Numbered from the stretch's first letter, positions 14,604 through 22,659 are shown. The stretch: DNA of 36,972 bases from Candidatus Giovannonibacteria bacterium (GCA_023266875.1 JAHFOJ010000003.1:38239-75210), one strand, 5' to 3'. The notes: a model not told the origin generated them from the letters alone. Translations and numbers: made by a program.

Positions 14604-14660
14604 AAGTCCTCCTGTTGAGTTTGAAATTTAGTAAGAACTGTTTTTTGACTTTCTATGGAC

Positions 14661-14689
14661 AGTATAGCATAGTGAATATTATATGTCAA
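14661..14689 (-). promoter_or_regulatory. Promoter of the 14196-14603 gene
   Basis: On the minus strand, TTGACA (14684-14689), a 17-base spacer and TATACT (14661-14666) point to the gene ending at 14196. The leader is about 50 bases with a good AGGAGG. It is divergent from the promoter at 14749. Confidence 0.7.
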
Positions 14690-14748
14690 GCATTTAAAAC
14701 AAAATAAGCATTATATAACAAGGTTATATTAAATTCTGTGGAATAGAG

Positions 14749-14777
14749 TTGACACAATCTAAAAACTCGCCTAATAT
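14749..14777 (+). promoter_or_regulatory. Promoter of the TrmB-like gene, apparently leaderless
   Basis: TTGACA (14749-14754), a 17-base spacer and TAATAT (14772-14777) end 8 bases before the ATG at 14786. Transcription would start at or next to the start codon. Confidence 0.65.
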
Positions 14778-14785
14778 AAAGGTAT

Positions 14786-15553
14786 ATGGAGGAAACACTA
14801 ATTGGCGCAGGTTTATCCGAAAACGAAGCTAAAATTTACTTGGCGCTTTTAGAATTAGGGAAGGGAACTGTTTCAGAGATAACCCGGAAAGCGAATTTGA
14901 ACCGCACGACGGGATATGATGTATTGGATGGATTGGTTAATAAAGGACTTGCAAGTGTTTCTGGGAAAGAGCCGAAGCAGGAATACGTTGCGGAATCACC
15001 GGACAAGCTTGAAATATTGCTAAAACAGACGGCGAGCAAAGCAGAGAAAAATTTGGAGGAAGTAAAAGCGGCTATCCCAGAATTAAAATCCATGCATAAT
15101 GTCGCAGGGCGGCCGAAGGTAAGATTTTATGAGGGGACATCGGGGCTCGTTGAAGTTTATGAAGATACACTTACTTCTCATGAACCAATTCGGGCGTATG
15201 CTACGGTTGATGATATGCATCGAGCCTTGCCGAATTATTTTCCAAAATATTATGAGAGGCGCGCAGGAAAAGGGATTGCGATTAAGGCGATAATTCCTGC
15301 CACCGAAATCGGGAAGGAGCGCGCGGCTTTGGACAAAGAAGAAATGCGCGAGACGGCATTGATTCCGCCTGATAAATATTATTTTTCGCCGGAGATCAAC
15401 ATTTATGACGATAAAGTGATGATTGCTTCTTGGCGCGAAAAACTTGGGATTATTATACAAAGTGCGGAAATCGCGGATGCTATGAAAAAAATCCATGATT
15501 TGGCGTGGGCGGAAGCGAAGCGTCTGGATAAAGACGAGCAAAATAGTTTATAA
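14786..15553 (+). CDS. TrmB-like transcriptional regulator
   Basis: The protein has 255 aa. An N-terminal winged helix-turn-helix (residues 1-75) reads GLSENEAKIYLALLELGKGTVSEI, followed by NLNRTTGYDVLDGLVNKGLAS, the hallmark of the TrmB family. A coiled region with LLKQTASKAEKNLEEV follows. The C-terminal domain contains VRFYEGTSGLVEVYEDTL and INIYDDKVMIASW, as in the effector domain of related regulators. The gene is 9 bases upstream of an ABC-2 permease and divergent from an unknown gene, so it probably regulates the exporter and perhaps itself. The ligand is unknown. Confidence 0.88.
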   Translation: MEETLIGAGLSENEAKIYLALLELGKGTVSEITRKANLNRTTGYDVLDGLVNKGLASVSGKEPKQEYVAESPDKLEILLKQTASKAEKNLEEVKAAIPELKSMHNVAGRPKVRFYEGTSGLVEVYEDTLTSHEPIRAYATVDDMHRALPNYFPKYYERRAGKGIAIKAIIPATEIGKERAALDKEEMRETALIPPDKYYFSPEINIYDDKVMIASWREKLGIIIQSAEIADAMKKIHDLAWAEAKRLDKDEQNSL

Positions 15554-15562
15554 TCAATATTC

Positions 15563-16324
15563 ATGAACTTTATCGGGCTACAAACATTTATACTTGAGGA
15601 GTTGGGGAGAGTGAGGCGGGTCTGGATTCAGACTTTAATCGCGCCTTGGATTTCCGCGCTTTTGTATATTTTGGTTTTTGGGCAGATTGTCGGGCGGAGA
15701 ATCGGAATTATAAGCGGAGTTTCGTATATTGATTTCGTCGTGCCGGGACTTTTAATGTTAAACGTGATGCAATCAGCTTTCGGGCAGACATCGAGCTCTC
15801 TTTATTTCCAGCGCTTCGCGAAACACATCGAAGAAATTCTTGTGGCGCCGCTTTCATATATAGAAATGATTTCGGGATATATAGTTGGGGGAATTGTTCG
15901 GGGGCTTTTGGTCGCGGCGGGTGTTTATGGTATTGCGCTCATTTTTACAGTCACGAGCATCACGCACTTAGCCCTTTTCATTTTTTATGCTATCGCGGTG
16001 GCGCTGATTTTTTCGCTCGCCGGGCTCCTGATTGGGCTCTGGTCAGAAAGCTTTGAACAACTTATGATCCCGCAAACATTCGTTATTATGCCGCTGACTT
16101 TTTTGGGTGGGCTTTTTTCATCGATCCACATGCTTCCCGAGCGGTTTCAATTTTTAGTGCGCTTGAATCCTATTTTCTATTTCGTCGATGGGCTTCGATA
16201 TTCGATGGTCGGGATTTCGGAATCAAACCGTATGTATGGAATAGCTTTAATTTTTGCGCTTATCATCGGACTTGGCTTTTGGGTCTGGTATTTGTTTAAG
16301 AGGGGATATAAAATAAGAACTTGA
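15563..16324 (+). CDS. ABC-2 type transporter permease
   Basis: The protein has 253 aa with about six membrane segments, beginning WIQTLIAPWISALLYILVFG. Features of the ABC-2 family include YIDFVVPGLLMLNVMQSAFG, the RFAKHIEEILVAPLSYIEMI coupling segment and PLTFLGGLFSSIHMLPE. It lies 9 bases after the TrmB-like gene and is probably co-transcribed with it. The matching ATPase is at 12405. Together they would export an unknown substrate such as a drug, lipid or polysaccharide. Confidence 0.9.
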   Translation: MNFIGLQTFILEELGRVRRVWIQTLIAPWISALLYILVFGQIVGRRIGIISGVSYIDFVVPGLLMLNVMQSAFGQTSSSLYFQRFAKHIEEILVAPLSYIEMISGYIVGGIVRGLLVAAGVYGIALIFTVTSITHLALFIFYAIAVALIFSLAGLLIGLWSESFEQLMIPQTFVIMPLTFLGGLFSSIHMLPERFQFLVRLNPIFYFVDGLRYSMVGISESNRMYGIALIFALIIGLGFWVWYLFKRGYKIRT

Positions 16325-16388
16325 TCAACTATAAGTTGGTGTGGGGGTAAAGGTCGGATTTAGAATTTTAATTTTAAAATATAAAAAT

Positions 16389-16577
16389 ATGGCACAACGA
16401 AAAGCGGCAGATTGCCGAACAATGCCAAGTGAGAAGAATTGCTCACTTTATATTTCTGGCACCGCAGAGGAAGTTTTAGACGCGGCAACTCAGCATGCAG
16501 TGGCTTCGCACGGTCACAAAAATACTCCGGAGCTTCGCGAAGAAATTCGCAAAGGTTTAGTAGACGCGAACGATTAA
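16389..16577 (+). CDS. DUF1059-like small protein
   Basis: The ATG at 16389 is preferred because the product then begins close to the conserved part (KAADCRTM); an upstream frame from 16341 would add 16 atypical residues. The 62-aa protein shows C-x(8)-C spacing followed by SGTAEEVLDAATQHAVASHG and a helix TPELREEIRKGL, as in the DUF1059 family. Its function is unknown. An A/T-rich TATAAA-type sequence is adjacent to the start, with no Shine-Dalgarno. Confidence 0.7.
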   Translation: MAQRKAADCRTMPSEKNCSLYISGTAEEVLDAATQHAVASHGHKNTPELREEIRKGLVDAND

Positions 16578-16609
16578 TTATCTTCTCCCGACCGTAGTCG
16601 GGGGAGATC

Positions 16610-16680
16610 GCGGGCATAGTATAGTGATAGTACGACTGCCTTCCAAGCAGTAGACGCGAGTTTGATTCTCGCTGCCCGCA
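16610..16680 (+). tRNA. tRNA-Gly(UCC)
   Basis: Acceptor GCGGGCA/TGCCCGC, D arm like those of the Pro tRNAs, anticodon stem ACTGC/GCAGT with loop CTTCCAA, T stem GCGAG/CTCGC, discriminator A. CCA is not encoded; CA follows. A GC-rich hairpin lies just upstream, between about 16584 and 16608. Confidence 0.95.
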
Positions 16681-16686
16681 CATGAA

Positions 16687-16718
16687 ATCAAAAACCACGC
16701 TCTCGCGTGGTTTTTGAT
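16687..16718. terminator. Bidirectional terminator between tRNA-Gly and the HU gene
   Basis: Perfect 14-pair stem ATCAAAAACCACGC/GCGTGGTTTTTGAT around TCTC, with T-rich flanks on either strand. It can serve tRNA-Gly on the plus strand and the HU gene on the minus strand. Confidence 0.85.
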
Positions 16719-16743
16719 CAATTCGAAAAAAAAATATTGCGAA

Positions 16744-17031
16744 TTATTTAACCGCGTCTTTTAACCCTTTACCTGCTTTGAATTTCGGGACTTTCATTGC
16801 TGGGACGTTTACCTTTGCGCCGGTGCGCGGGTTTCTTGCTTGGCGCGCTTTGCGCTGACGCGCAACGAAGGTGCCGAAGCCTGCTATTGAAACCTCATCG
16901 CCTTTCTTCATTGTCTCCGCGATGGTGTCGAATATAAAATCGACGACTTCCTCAGCATGCTTTTTGGATACTTCGACGCCCTTTTTGGAGTGAAGCTCCC
17001 AAACCTTTGCCGCTAGTTCTGCTTTGTTCAT
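16744..17031 (-). CDS. HU-family DNA-binding protein
   Basis: The protein has 95 aa, the normal HU length. It contains MNKAELAAKV, then GDEVSIAGFGTFVARQRKAR and ARNPRTGAKVNVPAMKVPKF, the conserved beta-arm with the DNA-intercalating RNPRTG turn. HU compacts and bends chromosomal DNA as a dimer. It has a good promoter at 17165-17193 and a leader of about 125 bases containing a long hairpin. Confidence 0.97.
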   Translation of the reverse strand: MNKAELAAKVWELHSKKGVEVSKKHAEEVVDFIFDTIAETMKKGDEVSIAGFGTFVARQRKARQARNPRTGAKVNVPAMKVPKFKAGKGLKDAVK

Positions 17032-17075
17032 ATTATTTTGAAATTATTTGAAAAACGACCTTTTTGCTTATTTCG

Positions 17076-17144
17076 CCACGTTAGAAGCAAACTGCTCCTA
17101 GACGGCTGCCACTGCGCTTTCGGCAGGGTGGGCTTCTAACGTGG
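17076..17144 (-). ncRNA. Structured leader or small RNA upstream of the HU gene
   Basis: Perfect 13-base inverted repeats CCACGTTAGAAGC (17076-17088) and GCTTCTAACGTGG (17132-17144) enclose a 43-base interior with its own CTGCC/GGCAG stem. The structure lies within the first 90 bases of the predicted HU transcript. No known riboswitch class is recognised. Confidence 0.5.
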
Positions 17145-17164
17145 TTTCATTTATCTAGTTTCTG

Positions 17165-17193
17165 ATTATACAGCGTTTCAAAAACCCTTACAA
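17165..17193 (-). promoter_or_regulatory. Promoter of the HU gene
   Basis: On the minus strand, TTGTAA (17188-17193), a 17-base spacer and TATAAT (17165-17170) direct transcription toward the HU gene, starting near 17157. The 312-base gap 17032-17343 thus holds this promoter, the hairpin at 17076-17144, a small GGGCAA/TTGCCC palindrome near 17197 and the inverted repeat at 17227-17327. Confidence 0.65.
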
Positions 17194-17226
17194 ATCGGGC
17201 AAACTTGCCCTGTGGATGAGTTTCAC

Positions 17227-17327
17227 CCAGCCGTACTTTTCTGTTTTTTTACAACCTTTAGTATCTGATTCTCTATGTATTGGGGACGGAATAATCGCAA
17301 ATGATATTATAGCAAAAGTACGGCTGG
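17227..17327. repeat. Inverted-repeat element, 101 bases
   Basis: CCAGCCGTACTTTT (17227-17240) and its exact complement (17314-17327) flank a 73-base A/T-rich interior without an open reading frame. The arm shares CCCAGCCGTA followed by a pyrimidine and TTTT with the repeat bracketing the inner tRNA-Pro at 12255. It lies directly after the RNase Y stop. A miniature mobile element is possible; no target duplication is visible. Confidence 0.6.
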
Positions 17328-17343
17328 CTTTCGCCCGTGAGAT

Positions 17344-18870
17344 TTAGCGGGCATAATCCACCGTTCTTGTTTCTCTAATTACGTGAACCTTGATTTCGCC
17401 AGGATATTTTAATTCTTGTTCCACGCGGTTTGCGATGTCACGGGCGAGTTTTTTCATTTCCAGATCTGAAATTTTATCCGGCGTGACGAATACGCGAATT
17501 TCACGGCCTGCCTGTATGGCATACGTTTTCTCGACTCCCGGGAATGACGCCGCGATCCGTTCAAGGTCTTCGAGCCGCTTTAAATAGTTTTCAACCGAAT
17601 CCCTTCTTGCTCCCGGGCGGGACGCTGAAATCGCATCAGCAGTTTGCACGATTATAGATTCGAGCGTTTCATATGGATACTCTTCGTGATGCGATTGCAT
17701 CGCTTGTATTACGCGCACATCTACATTAAATTTTTGAAGTATTCTTCTGCCGATCTCAACATGCGTTCCCTGGATTTCATGGTCAACCGCTTTCCCAATA
17801 TCATGGAGAAGCGCGCCCTTTCTTGCAATCGCGACATCTCCGCCGAGTTCAGATGCAAGCATCCCCGATATGTGGGACATTTCAATTGAATGCTGAAGAA
17901 CGTTTTGTCCGTACGAAGTTCTGAATTTAAGGCGTCCGAGAAGCATCAAAAGCCGCGGGTCAATGTCGAAAGCGCCGATTTCGAAAGCGGCTTTTTCGCC
18001 CGCGTCTTTAATTATCTTTTCTATTTCATTCTTAGATTTATCAACCATTTCTTCGATCCGCGCGGGCTGAATGCGTCCGTCGACTATCAGATTTTCAAGC
18101 GCCATTTTGGCTATATGGCGCCGAACCGGATCGAAACTTGAAATGATTACCGTGCCCGGGGTATCATCAACGACGACCTCAACCCCGGCGGCGCGTTCAA
18201 GAGCGCGGATGTTACGCCCTTCTTTCCCGATTATTTTTCCTTTCAAGTCTTCCGAAGGGATTGTCACGGCGGTCGTGGTTACTTCTGATGCTGTGGAAGA
18301 AGCCAGCCGCTGGATTATGGTTGCGAGCGTATCGCGCGCTCTTTGCTCGAGCCGCTCGGTCCCGAAAAGTTCGAGTTTTTGTATTCGCGCGAGAATGTCA
18401 GCCTCGTGTTTCTTTTCGATCGAGCCTATAAGGTCGTGTTTGGCCTCTTCTTCGGTTAGTCCGGCTATCTTTTGTAGCTCGACTCGTTTAGCTTCCTCAA
18501 TTTTTTCGGCCTCTTCGCGGATTTTTTTGATTTCTTCCGCTTTTTCCTTGAGCGATTCTATCTCGCGCTCAAGATCGTTTCGCCTTTTTTCCAATACATC
18601 TTCGCGCTCGAGGATTTTTTCCTCGAGCTTATGGATTTGACTTTCGCGTTCTTTGATTTCCAGCTTGGCCTCCGATAGCAGGCCTTCGGCCTTGCTTTTC
18701 GCTTCGTCTAAAGTTTTAGTCGCTTGGTTTTTAGCTTCGAGTAAGGTTTCTCTTACCCTTAGCTCAGCCGAGTTTTTTCTCGATTGCGATATTAGTTGAT
18801 GGGCGACATAGCCCAGAATTCCCCCAAACGCTAATAAGCCTATCGCAACGAATGGCAATGATATTGACAT
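17344..18870 (-). CDS. rny: Ribonuclease Y
   Basis: The protein has 508 aa, close to the usual 510-520. It has an N-terminal membrane anchor (LPFVAIGLLAFGGILGYVAH), a long charged coiled coil to about residue 200, a KH domain with GKIIGKEGRNIRALERAAG, and an HD domain with LLHDIGKAVDHE near residue 355 and a SHHEEYPYE motif. RNase Y is the membrane-bound endoribonuclease that initiates mRNA decay in many bacteria without RNase E. AAGGAA precedes the ATG by about 10 bases. With PNPase also present, this window encodes both main steps of mRNA decay. Confidence 0.97.
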   Translation of the reverse strand: MSISLPFVAIGLLAFGGILGYVAHQLISQSRKNSAELRVRETLLEAKNQATKTLDEAKSKAEGLLSEAKLEIKERESQIHKLEEKILEREDVLEKRRNDLEREIESLKEKAEEIKKIREEAEKIEEAKRVELQKIAGLTEEEAKHDLIGSIEKKHEADILARIQKLELFGTERLEQRARDTLATIIQRLASSTASEVTTTAVTIPSEDLKGKIIGKEGRNIRALERAAGVEVVVDDTPGTVIISSFDPVRRHIAKMALENLIVDGRIQPARIEEMVDKSKNEIEKIIKDAGEKAAFEIGAFDIDPRLLMLLGRLKFRTSYGQNVLQHSIEMSHISGMLASELGGDVAIARKGALLHDIGKAVDHEIQGTHVEIGRRILQKFNVDVRVIQAMQSHHEEYPYETLESIIVQTADAISASRPGARRDSVENYLKRLEDLERIAASFPGVEKTYAIQAGREIRVFVTPDKISDLEMKKLARDIANRVEQELKYPGEIKVHVIRETRTVDYAR

Positions 18871-19027
18871 AATCCATATTTCCTTGAAAAACGCTTTCCA
18901 GTTTTATTGTTGAAACCACGGTAACGTTTTGATTACAAATAAATAATACATATCTTAGCAGATGAGTTCTTCGAGGGCAAGAGAAAATGTCTAGAAGGCA
19001 AGAGGCATAATGATGTAACATGAATTA

Positions 19028-20665
19028 ATGCAAAGAGAAATGCGCAAGAGGTATAGGCCAGTAGTGTTGGCGTTGCTTGACGGCCTTGGCGTTCCGCAAA
19101 ATGGCTCGTCCACTGTTTTTAGAGCCCATAGGCCCAATTTCGAACTTTTAGAAAAATATTTCCCAATGGCCACCCTGCAGGCATCCGGCATTGCAGTCGG
19201 TCTCCCGTGGGGAGAGGAGGGTAATTCAGAAGTAGGGCACATTACTATTGGGGCGGGTCGTCCGATTTTTCACTACCTGCCGAGAATTATGCTTGCAATT
19301 CAGGACGGCTCTTTTTTTAGAAATGAGGCAATCCTGGAAGGAATAAATCATGTGAGGAAGAATAATTCCCGGCTACATCTTTTGGGGCTTTTTTCTTCTG
19401 GATCAGTCCATTCTTATGCGGAACATCTTTACGCGCTTTTGGACTTAGCCAAGAAAGAGGGCATAAGAAAAGTTTATCTGCATTTATTTACCGACGGGCG
19501 CGATGCGTCAGCTACTGAAGGCGCTAAATTTCTAGAAGATTTGGAGTTCAGAATCCACGAAAATTATCCATTCGCGAAAATAGCTTCAATATCCGGCAGA
19601 TATTTTTCAATGGATAGGGACGAACACTGGGATAGGATCGAAAGAGTCTATAATCTTTTAGCCAACGGGAAGGGTAAACAATTCAAGCTCGCGAGCTCAT
19701 ATGTATCTTCAGAATACGCGGCCGGAAGAACTGATGAGTTTGTGGAGCCGGGCTTTTATGCATTAGATGGTAGTGATATAGCTTCAGGGCGGATTGAGAA
19801 GGGGGATTCGGTTATTTTTTTTAATTTCCGGGAAGATTCGGTACGCGAGCTCACGCGCGCTTTTACGGAAGAAAGTTTTGACAAATTCCCGAGAGAAAAA
19901 ATTCTCGATTTTGTTTTTGTTACTATGACTGAATATGAAAAAGGCCTGCCGGTTCGAGTCGCGTTTACTCCGCTTGATATTTCGTGGCCTATCGCGCGAG
20001 TAATTTCAGAAGCTGGGCTTAAGCAATTGCATATCGCCGAAACCGAAAAATACGCCCATGTAACTTATTTTTTCAACGGGGGATATGAAAAACCGTTTTC
20101 GGGCGAGTCGAGGATTCTAGTACAGTCTCTTTCGGGCGCGCATTTTGACGAGCACCCTGAAATGTCGTCCCGAGAAATTACCAACGACGTCTTAAAAAAA
20201 CTTGGAGAGTATGATTTCATTTTATTCAATCTCGCCAACGCGGACATGGTAGGACACTCCGGGAATTTTGATGCCACAGTGAGAGCTATTGAAGTTTTAG
20301 ACGAATCGATTGGCAGAATTTTTAAGGCTGTTTTAGAAATCGGAGGTGTTATGCTTGTGACTGGAGATCATGGAAACGCTGAAGAAAAACTATATATGGT
20401 GACGGGTGAAAAAAAGACCAAACATTCGATAAACCCAGTGCCACTCTATCTTGTCGCCGAAGATTTCAGGGGCACTCGGGCGAGATCAAATGAAGAGATA
20501 GTCGAGCTATATAACAAATCTTCGGGCATTTTGACGGATATCGCGCCGACAATTCTTGAACTCATGGGGCTTCCGAAGCCGGCTGAGATGACGGGTGTAA
20601 GTTTGTTGCCAAAATTGGTCGGAAAGATCGTGCCTCGCGCGCGAAAATGGTATGATATTTTTTAA
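19028..20665 (+). CDS. gpmI: 2,3-bisphosphoglycerate-independent phosphoglycerate mutase
   Basis: The protein has 545 aa, slightly longer than the usual 510. It interconverts 3- and 2-phosphoglycerate in glycolysis with two manganese ions. Motifs in order are LALLDGLGVP, EGNSEVGHITIGAG with the phospho-acceptor serine, GSVHSYAEHL, LFTDGRDASATEG, SGRYFSMDRDEHWDR, FFNFREDS, KYAHVTYFFNGG, ANADMVGHSG and TGDHGNAEE. An ATG four codons further in (19040) is an alternative start; no strong Shine-Dalgarno is visible. The gene converges on clpP, with a candidate small RNA between them. Confidence 0.95.
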   Translation: MQREMRKRYRPVVLALLDGLGVPQNGSSTVFRAHRPNFELLEKYFPMATLQASGIAVGLPWGEEGNSEVGHITIGAGRPIFHYLPRIMLAIQDGSFFRNEAILEGINHVRKNNSRLHLLGLFSSGSVHSYAEHLYALLDLAKKEGIRKVYLHLFTDGRDASATEGAKFLEDLEFRIHENYPFAKIASISGRYFSMDRDEHWDRIERVYNLLANGKGKQFKLASSYVSSEYAAGRTDEFVEPGFYALDGSDIASGRIEKGDSVIFFNFREDSVRELTRAFTEESFDKFPREKILDFVFVTMTEYEKGLPVRVAFTPLDISWPIARVISEAGLKQLHIAETEKYAHVTYFFNGGYEKPFSGESRILVQSLSGAHFDEHPEMSSREITNDVLKKLGEYDFILFNLANADMVGHSGNFDATVRAIEVLDESIGRIFKAVLEIGGVMLVTGDHGNAEEKLYMVTGEKKTKHSINPVPLYLVAEDFRGTRARSNEEIVELYNKSSGILTDIAPTILELMGLPKPAEMTGVSLLPKLVGKIVPRARKWYDIF

Positions 20666-20680
20666 CTCTGCTTTGCCGCG

Positions 20681-20708
20681 TTGACACAGTAATAGCGATT
20701 GCTAGAAT
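20681..20708 (+). promoter_or_regulatory. Promoter in the gpmI-clpP gap
   Basis: TTGACA (20681-20686), a 16-base spacer and TAGAAT (20703-20708) point rightward into a region with no protein gene on that strand. Transcription would begin near 20715. Confidence 0.6.
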
Positions 20709-20714
20709 GGGAAA

Positions 20715-20822
20715 ATTAAAAACCGGAAAGTAGGAGACGCCTCCTCGATTCCTCCTTTTGAGGATCCCCGCAAGGGGGATAATGGCCTTGTGCCGAAGCG
20801 CTTCTCTTACTTTCCGGTTTTT
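20715..20822 (+). ncRNA. Candidate small RNA of about 108 bases
   Basis: A perfect 15-pair closing stem, AAAAACCGGAAAGTA (20718-20732) with 20808-20822, surrounds internal hairpins. These include GGAG/CTCC, CCTC/GAGG and ATCCCC-GCAA-GGGGAT with a GNRA tetraloop. A promoter lies just upstream, and the final T residues resemble a terminator. The stem also lies directly after the clpP stop, so it may serve as a bidirectional terminator. It does not contain the recognisable SRP RNA loop or a tmRNA-like tag. Confidence 0.55.
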
Positions 20823-21465
20823 ATTTGCCGGAGTTTGTTTTCTCTTTAGATTCTTTCGCGGCTTTTGATAGAAAATCCGCGCCATTTTTGGATTTTATGA
20901 TTTGGTCTATGATGCCGTAATTTTTGGCTTCCTCCGAGTCCATGTAGAAATCACGGTCGGCGTCTTTTTCAACTTTTGGTATTGCTTGCCCAGTGTGTTT
21001 CGCCAAAATTTTATTTATTCTGTCTTTGATGCGGATTATGTGATCGGCCGTGATCTTAATGTCGGTGGCTTGGCCTTCTGCGGCGCCGAGTACTTGGTGG
21101 ATCATAATTTCTGAATTGGGGAGCGCGAATCTTTTACCCTTTGTTCCCGAGGCGAGCAAGATTGCTGCGGCTGATGCGGCGAATCCGACGCAAATTGTGG
21201 CGATATCAGATTTAACGTATTGCATCGTATCGTAAATCGCAAGCGCGGCCGAAACCGAACCTCCGGGAGAATTTATGTAAAGCTGGATGTCTTTTTTGTC
21301 CTGTAATTCCAAAAATAAAATCTGTGCGATAACCGCGTTTGCAATATCATCGTTTATCGGGCCACCCAAGAAAATAATCCGGTCTTTTAAGAGACGTGAA
21401 TAGATGTCATAAGCGCGCTCACCGAATTGCGATTTTTCTATAACTGTTGGAATTAAATATGTCAT
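20821..21465 (-). CDS. clpP: ATP-dependent Clp protease proteolytic subunit
   Basis: The protein has 214 aa. It contains the serine protease motif [19 protein letters not shown] with the nucleophile, the histidine in SEIMIHQV, and the acidic residue in the [21 protein letters not shown] region. ClpP forms the tetradecameric chamber fed by ClpX or ClpC. The ATG lies one base after the tig stop, the common tig-clpP order; clpX is not in view. The stop overlaps the T run of the hairpin at 20718-20822. Confidence 0.97.
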   Translation of the reverse strand: MTYLIPTVIEKSQFGERAYDIYSRLLKDRIIFLGGPINDDIANAVIAQILFLELQDKKDIQLYINSPGGSVSAALAIYDTMQYVKSDIATICVGFAASAAAILLASGTKGKRFALPNSEIMIHQVLGAAEGQATDIKITADHIIRIKDRINKILAKHTGQAIPKVEKDADRDFYMDSEEAKNYGIIDQIIKSKNGADFLSKAAKESKEKTNSGK

Positions 21466-21466
21466 G

Positions 21467-22489
21467 TTATTCTTTTTGCTCTAATATCTTAAAAACTTTT
21501 TCGTTTCTTATAATACCATAAGCGTAGTCTTTCAATTTCTGCGGGTCAAGAGATTTAGCTTCTTCTTTTGGAACTTTGGAAAGTATGAGCATGGTCTCGT
21601 TTTGAAGCTCATCTTCGGAGACGGTTACGTTTTCTGCTTTGGCAATTTCTCTTAGCGTAAGTCCGTAGCGCACACGCTTTTCTGCTTCCAGCGCCCATTC
21701 TTTTTTCAGGTCTTCCTCTGTCTTTTTTATGTGGTCGAGATAGTGTTCCCAAGCTATTCCTATTCCAGACAGATTTTCCTTGAGCTCACCAACCATTTTT
21801 TGTTTTTCAAATTCAACCAGAATCGGCGGTACTTCAATATTACACGCACCGGCAATTGAATCTAGCGTTTCCATACGCTTTTTTTCCCCGTTCTTTATTA
21901 TTTTCTCCGCCTTTATGTTTTCTGCGAGATTCGCTTTCAGTGCTTCAAGGTTCTGAAAATCTCCCAAATTTTTTGCAAAATCGTCGTTAATTTCGGCGGA
22001 TCCGCCGGCTGGCAGATCGTCTTTCGCGCGCGCTTTTTGAAGGTATTCAAGCGCACTATCGATTTCTGAATTTTCCACCTTGATTTCCGGCTCCGTTCTC
22101 CAATAGACCGAGGCCGCGATATCTTTATAGTTCGGCAATTTTATTTCTGGAAGGGTAACGGATTTGATTTTAAACCCAAGAGGATTTCCGCGAGCAAGCT
22201 TGGTTATCACTATTTCGGGTTTTCCAATGGGCTCTATATTTTTCTCCTTTATTATTTTTGGCCAAAGATCCTCAAGCGCCATTTCCGCCGCTTCTTCAAG
22301 AATCTCCGCTTCGCCCACATTAGATATCAGAACATTTTCTGGAATTTTCCCCTGCCTGTATCCGTCGATTTTTGTCCGCGCGGAAACTTTCAGTACCGCT
22401 TCTTGCCAATATTGCCCGAAGGCCGGGGCCTCGAGCTCTCCTGAAATTTCAATATCGGTTCCAGATAAGTTTTTTAGCTCTAGATTCAT
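21467..22489 (-). CDS. tig: Trigger factor lacking the PPIase domain
   Basis: The start at 22489 ([10 protein letters not shown]) is chosen because the ribosome-binding domain begins there; 28 upstream in-frame residues look non-coding. The protein has 340 aa instead of about 430. The N-terminal domain has the ribosome-docking motif [12 protein letters not shown]. After residue 150 the sequence passes from [12 protein letters not shown] through LPAGGS straight to the C-terminal arms ([12 protein letters not shown] onward), so the FKBP-like PPIase domain is absent. The chaperone role should remain because binding and cradle domains are present. The residues at the junction are encoded by a palindrome (22001-22016). 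Confidence 0.9.
   Translation of the reverse strand: MNLELKNLSGTDIEISGELEAPAFGQYWQEAVLKVSARTKIDGYRQGKIPENVLISNVGEAEILEEAAEMALEDLWPKIIKEKNIEPIGKPEIVITKLARGNPLGFKIKSVTLPEIKLPNYKDIAASVYWRTEPEIKVENSEIDSALEYLQKARAKDDLPAGGSAEINDDFAKNLGDFQNLEALKANLAENIKAEKIIKNGEKKRMETLDSIAGACNIEVPPILVEFEKQKMVGELKENLSGIGIAWEHYLDHIKKTEEDLKKEWALEAEKRVRYGLTLREIAKAENVTVSEDELQNETMLILSKVPKEEAKSLDPQKLKDYAYGIIRNEKVFKILEQKE
22001..22016. repeat. Degenerate palindrome inside tig
   Basis: TCCGCCGGCTGGCAGA on the plus strand differs from TCCGCCAGCTGGCGGA at two positions. On the coding strand it encodes LPAGG. It sits where the PPIase domain would normally be. Confidence 0.55.
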
Positions 22490-22567
22490 CCAGTTAGAAA
22501 ATTTACCAATAAATAAGAATTGATTAATAATAGCGAAGAAGCCATTTTTTTTCAAGCATACGAATAG

Positions 22568-22616
22568 CCTCACGAAAAATCACACCCAGCGAGGCATCGT
22601 GACCTCACGAAAAATC
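22568..22616. repeat. Direct repeat upstream of tig
   Basis: CCTCACGAAAAATC occurs at 22568-22581 and 22603-22616, 35 bases apart start to start, in the tig upstream region. Possible operator or remnant of duplication; nothing more can be said. Confidence 0.45.
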
Positions 22617-22659
22617 TAACCGAACGGTAACTTTGCTAGCTCACGGCCTTGTGGCGGCT

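Noticed and set aside
16360-16698. Minus-strand frame of 112 codons across tRNA-Gly
   Set aside because: It is a reverse reading of tRNA-Gly and the DUF1059-like gene and has no start signals.
20715-20822. SRP RNA, 6S RNA or tmRNA
   Set aside because: The conserved SRP apical loop, a central 6S bubble and a tmRNA tag frame are not recognisable.
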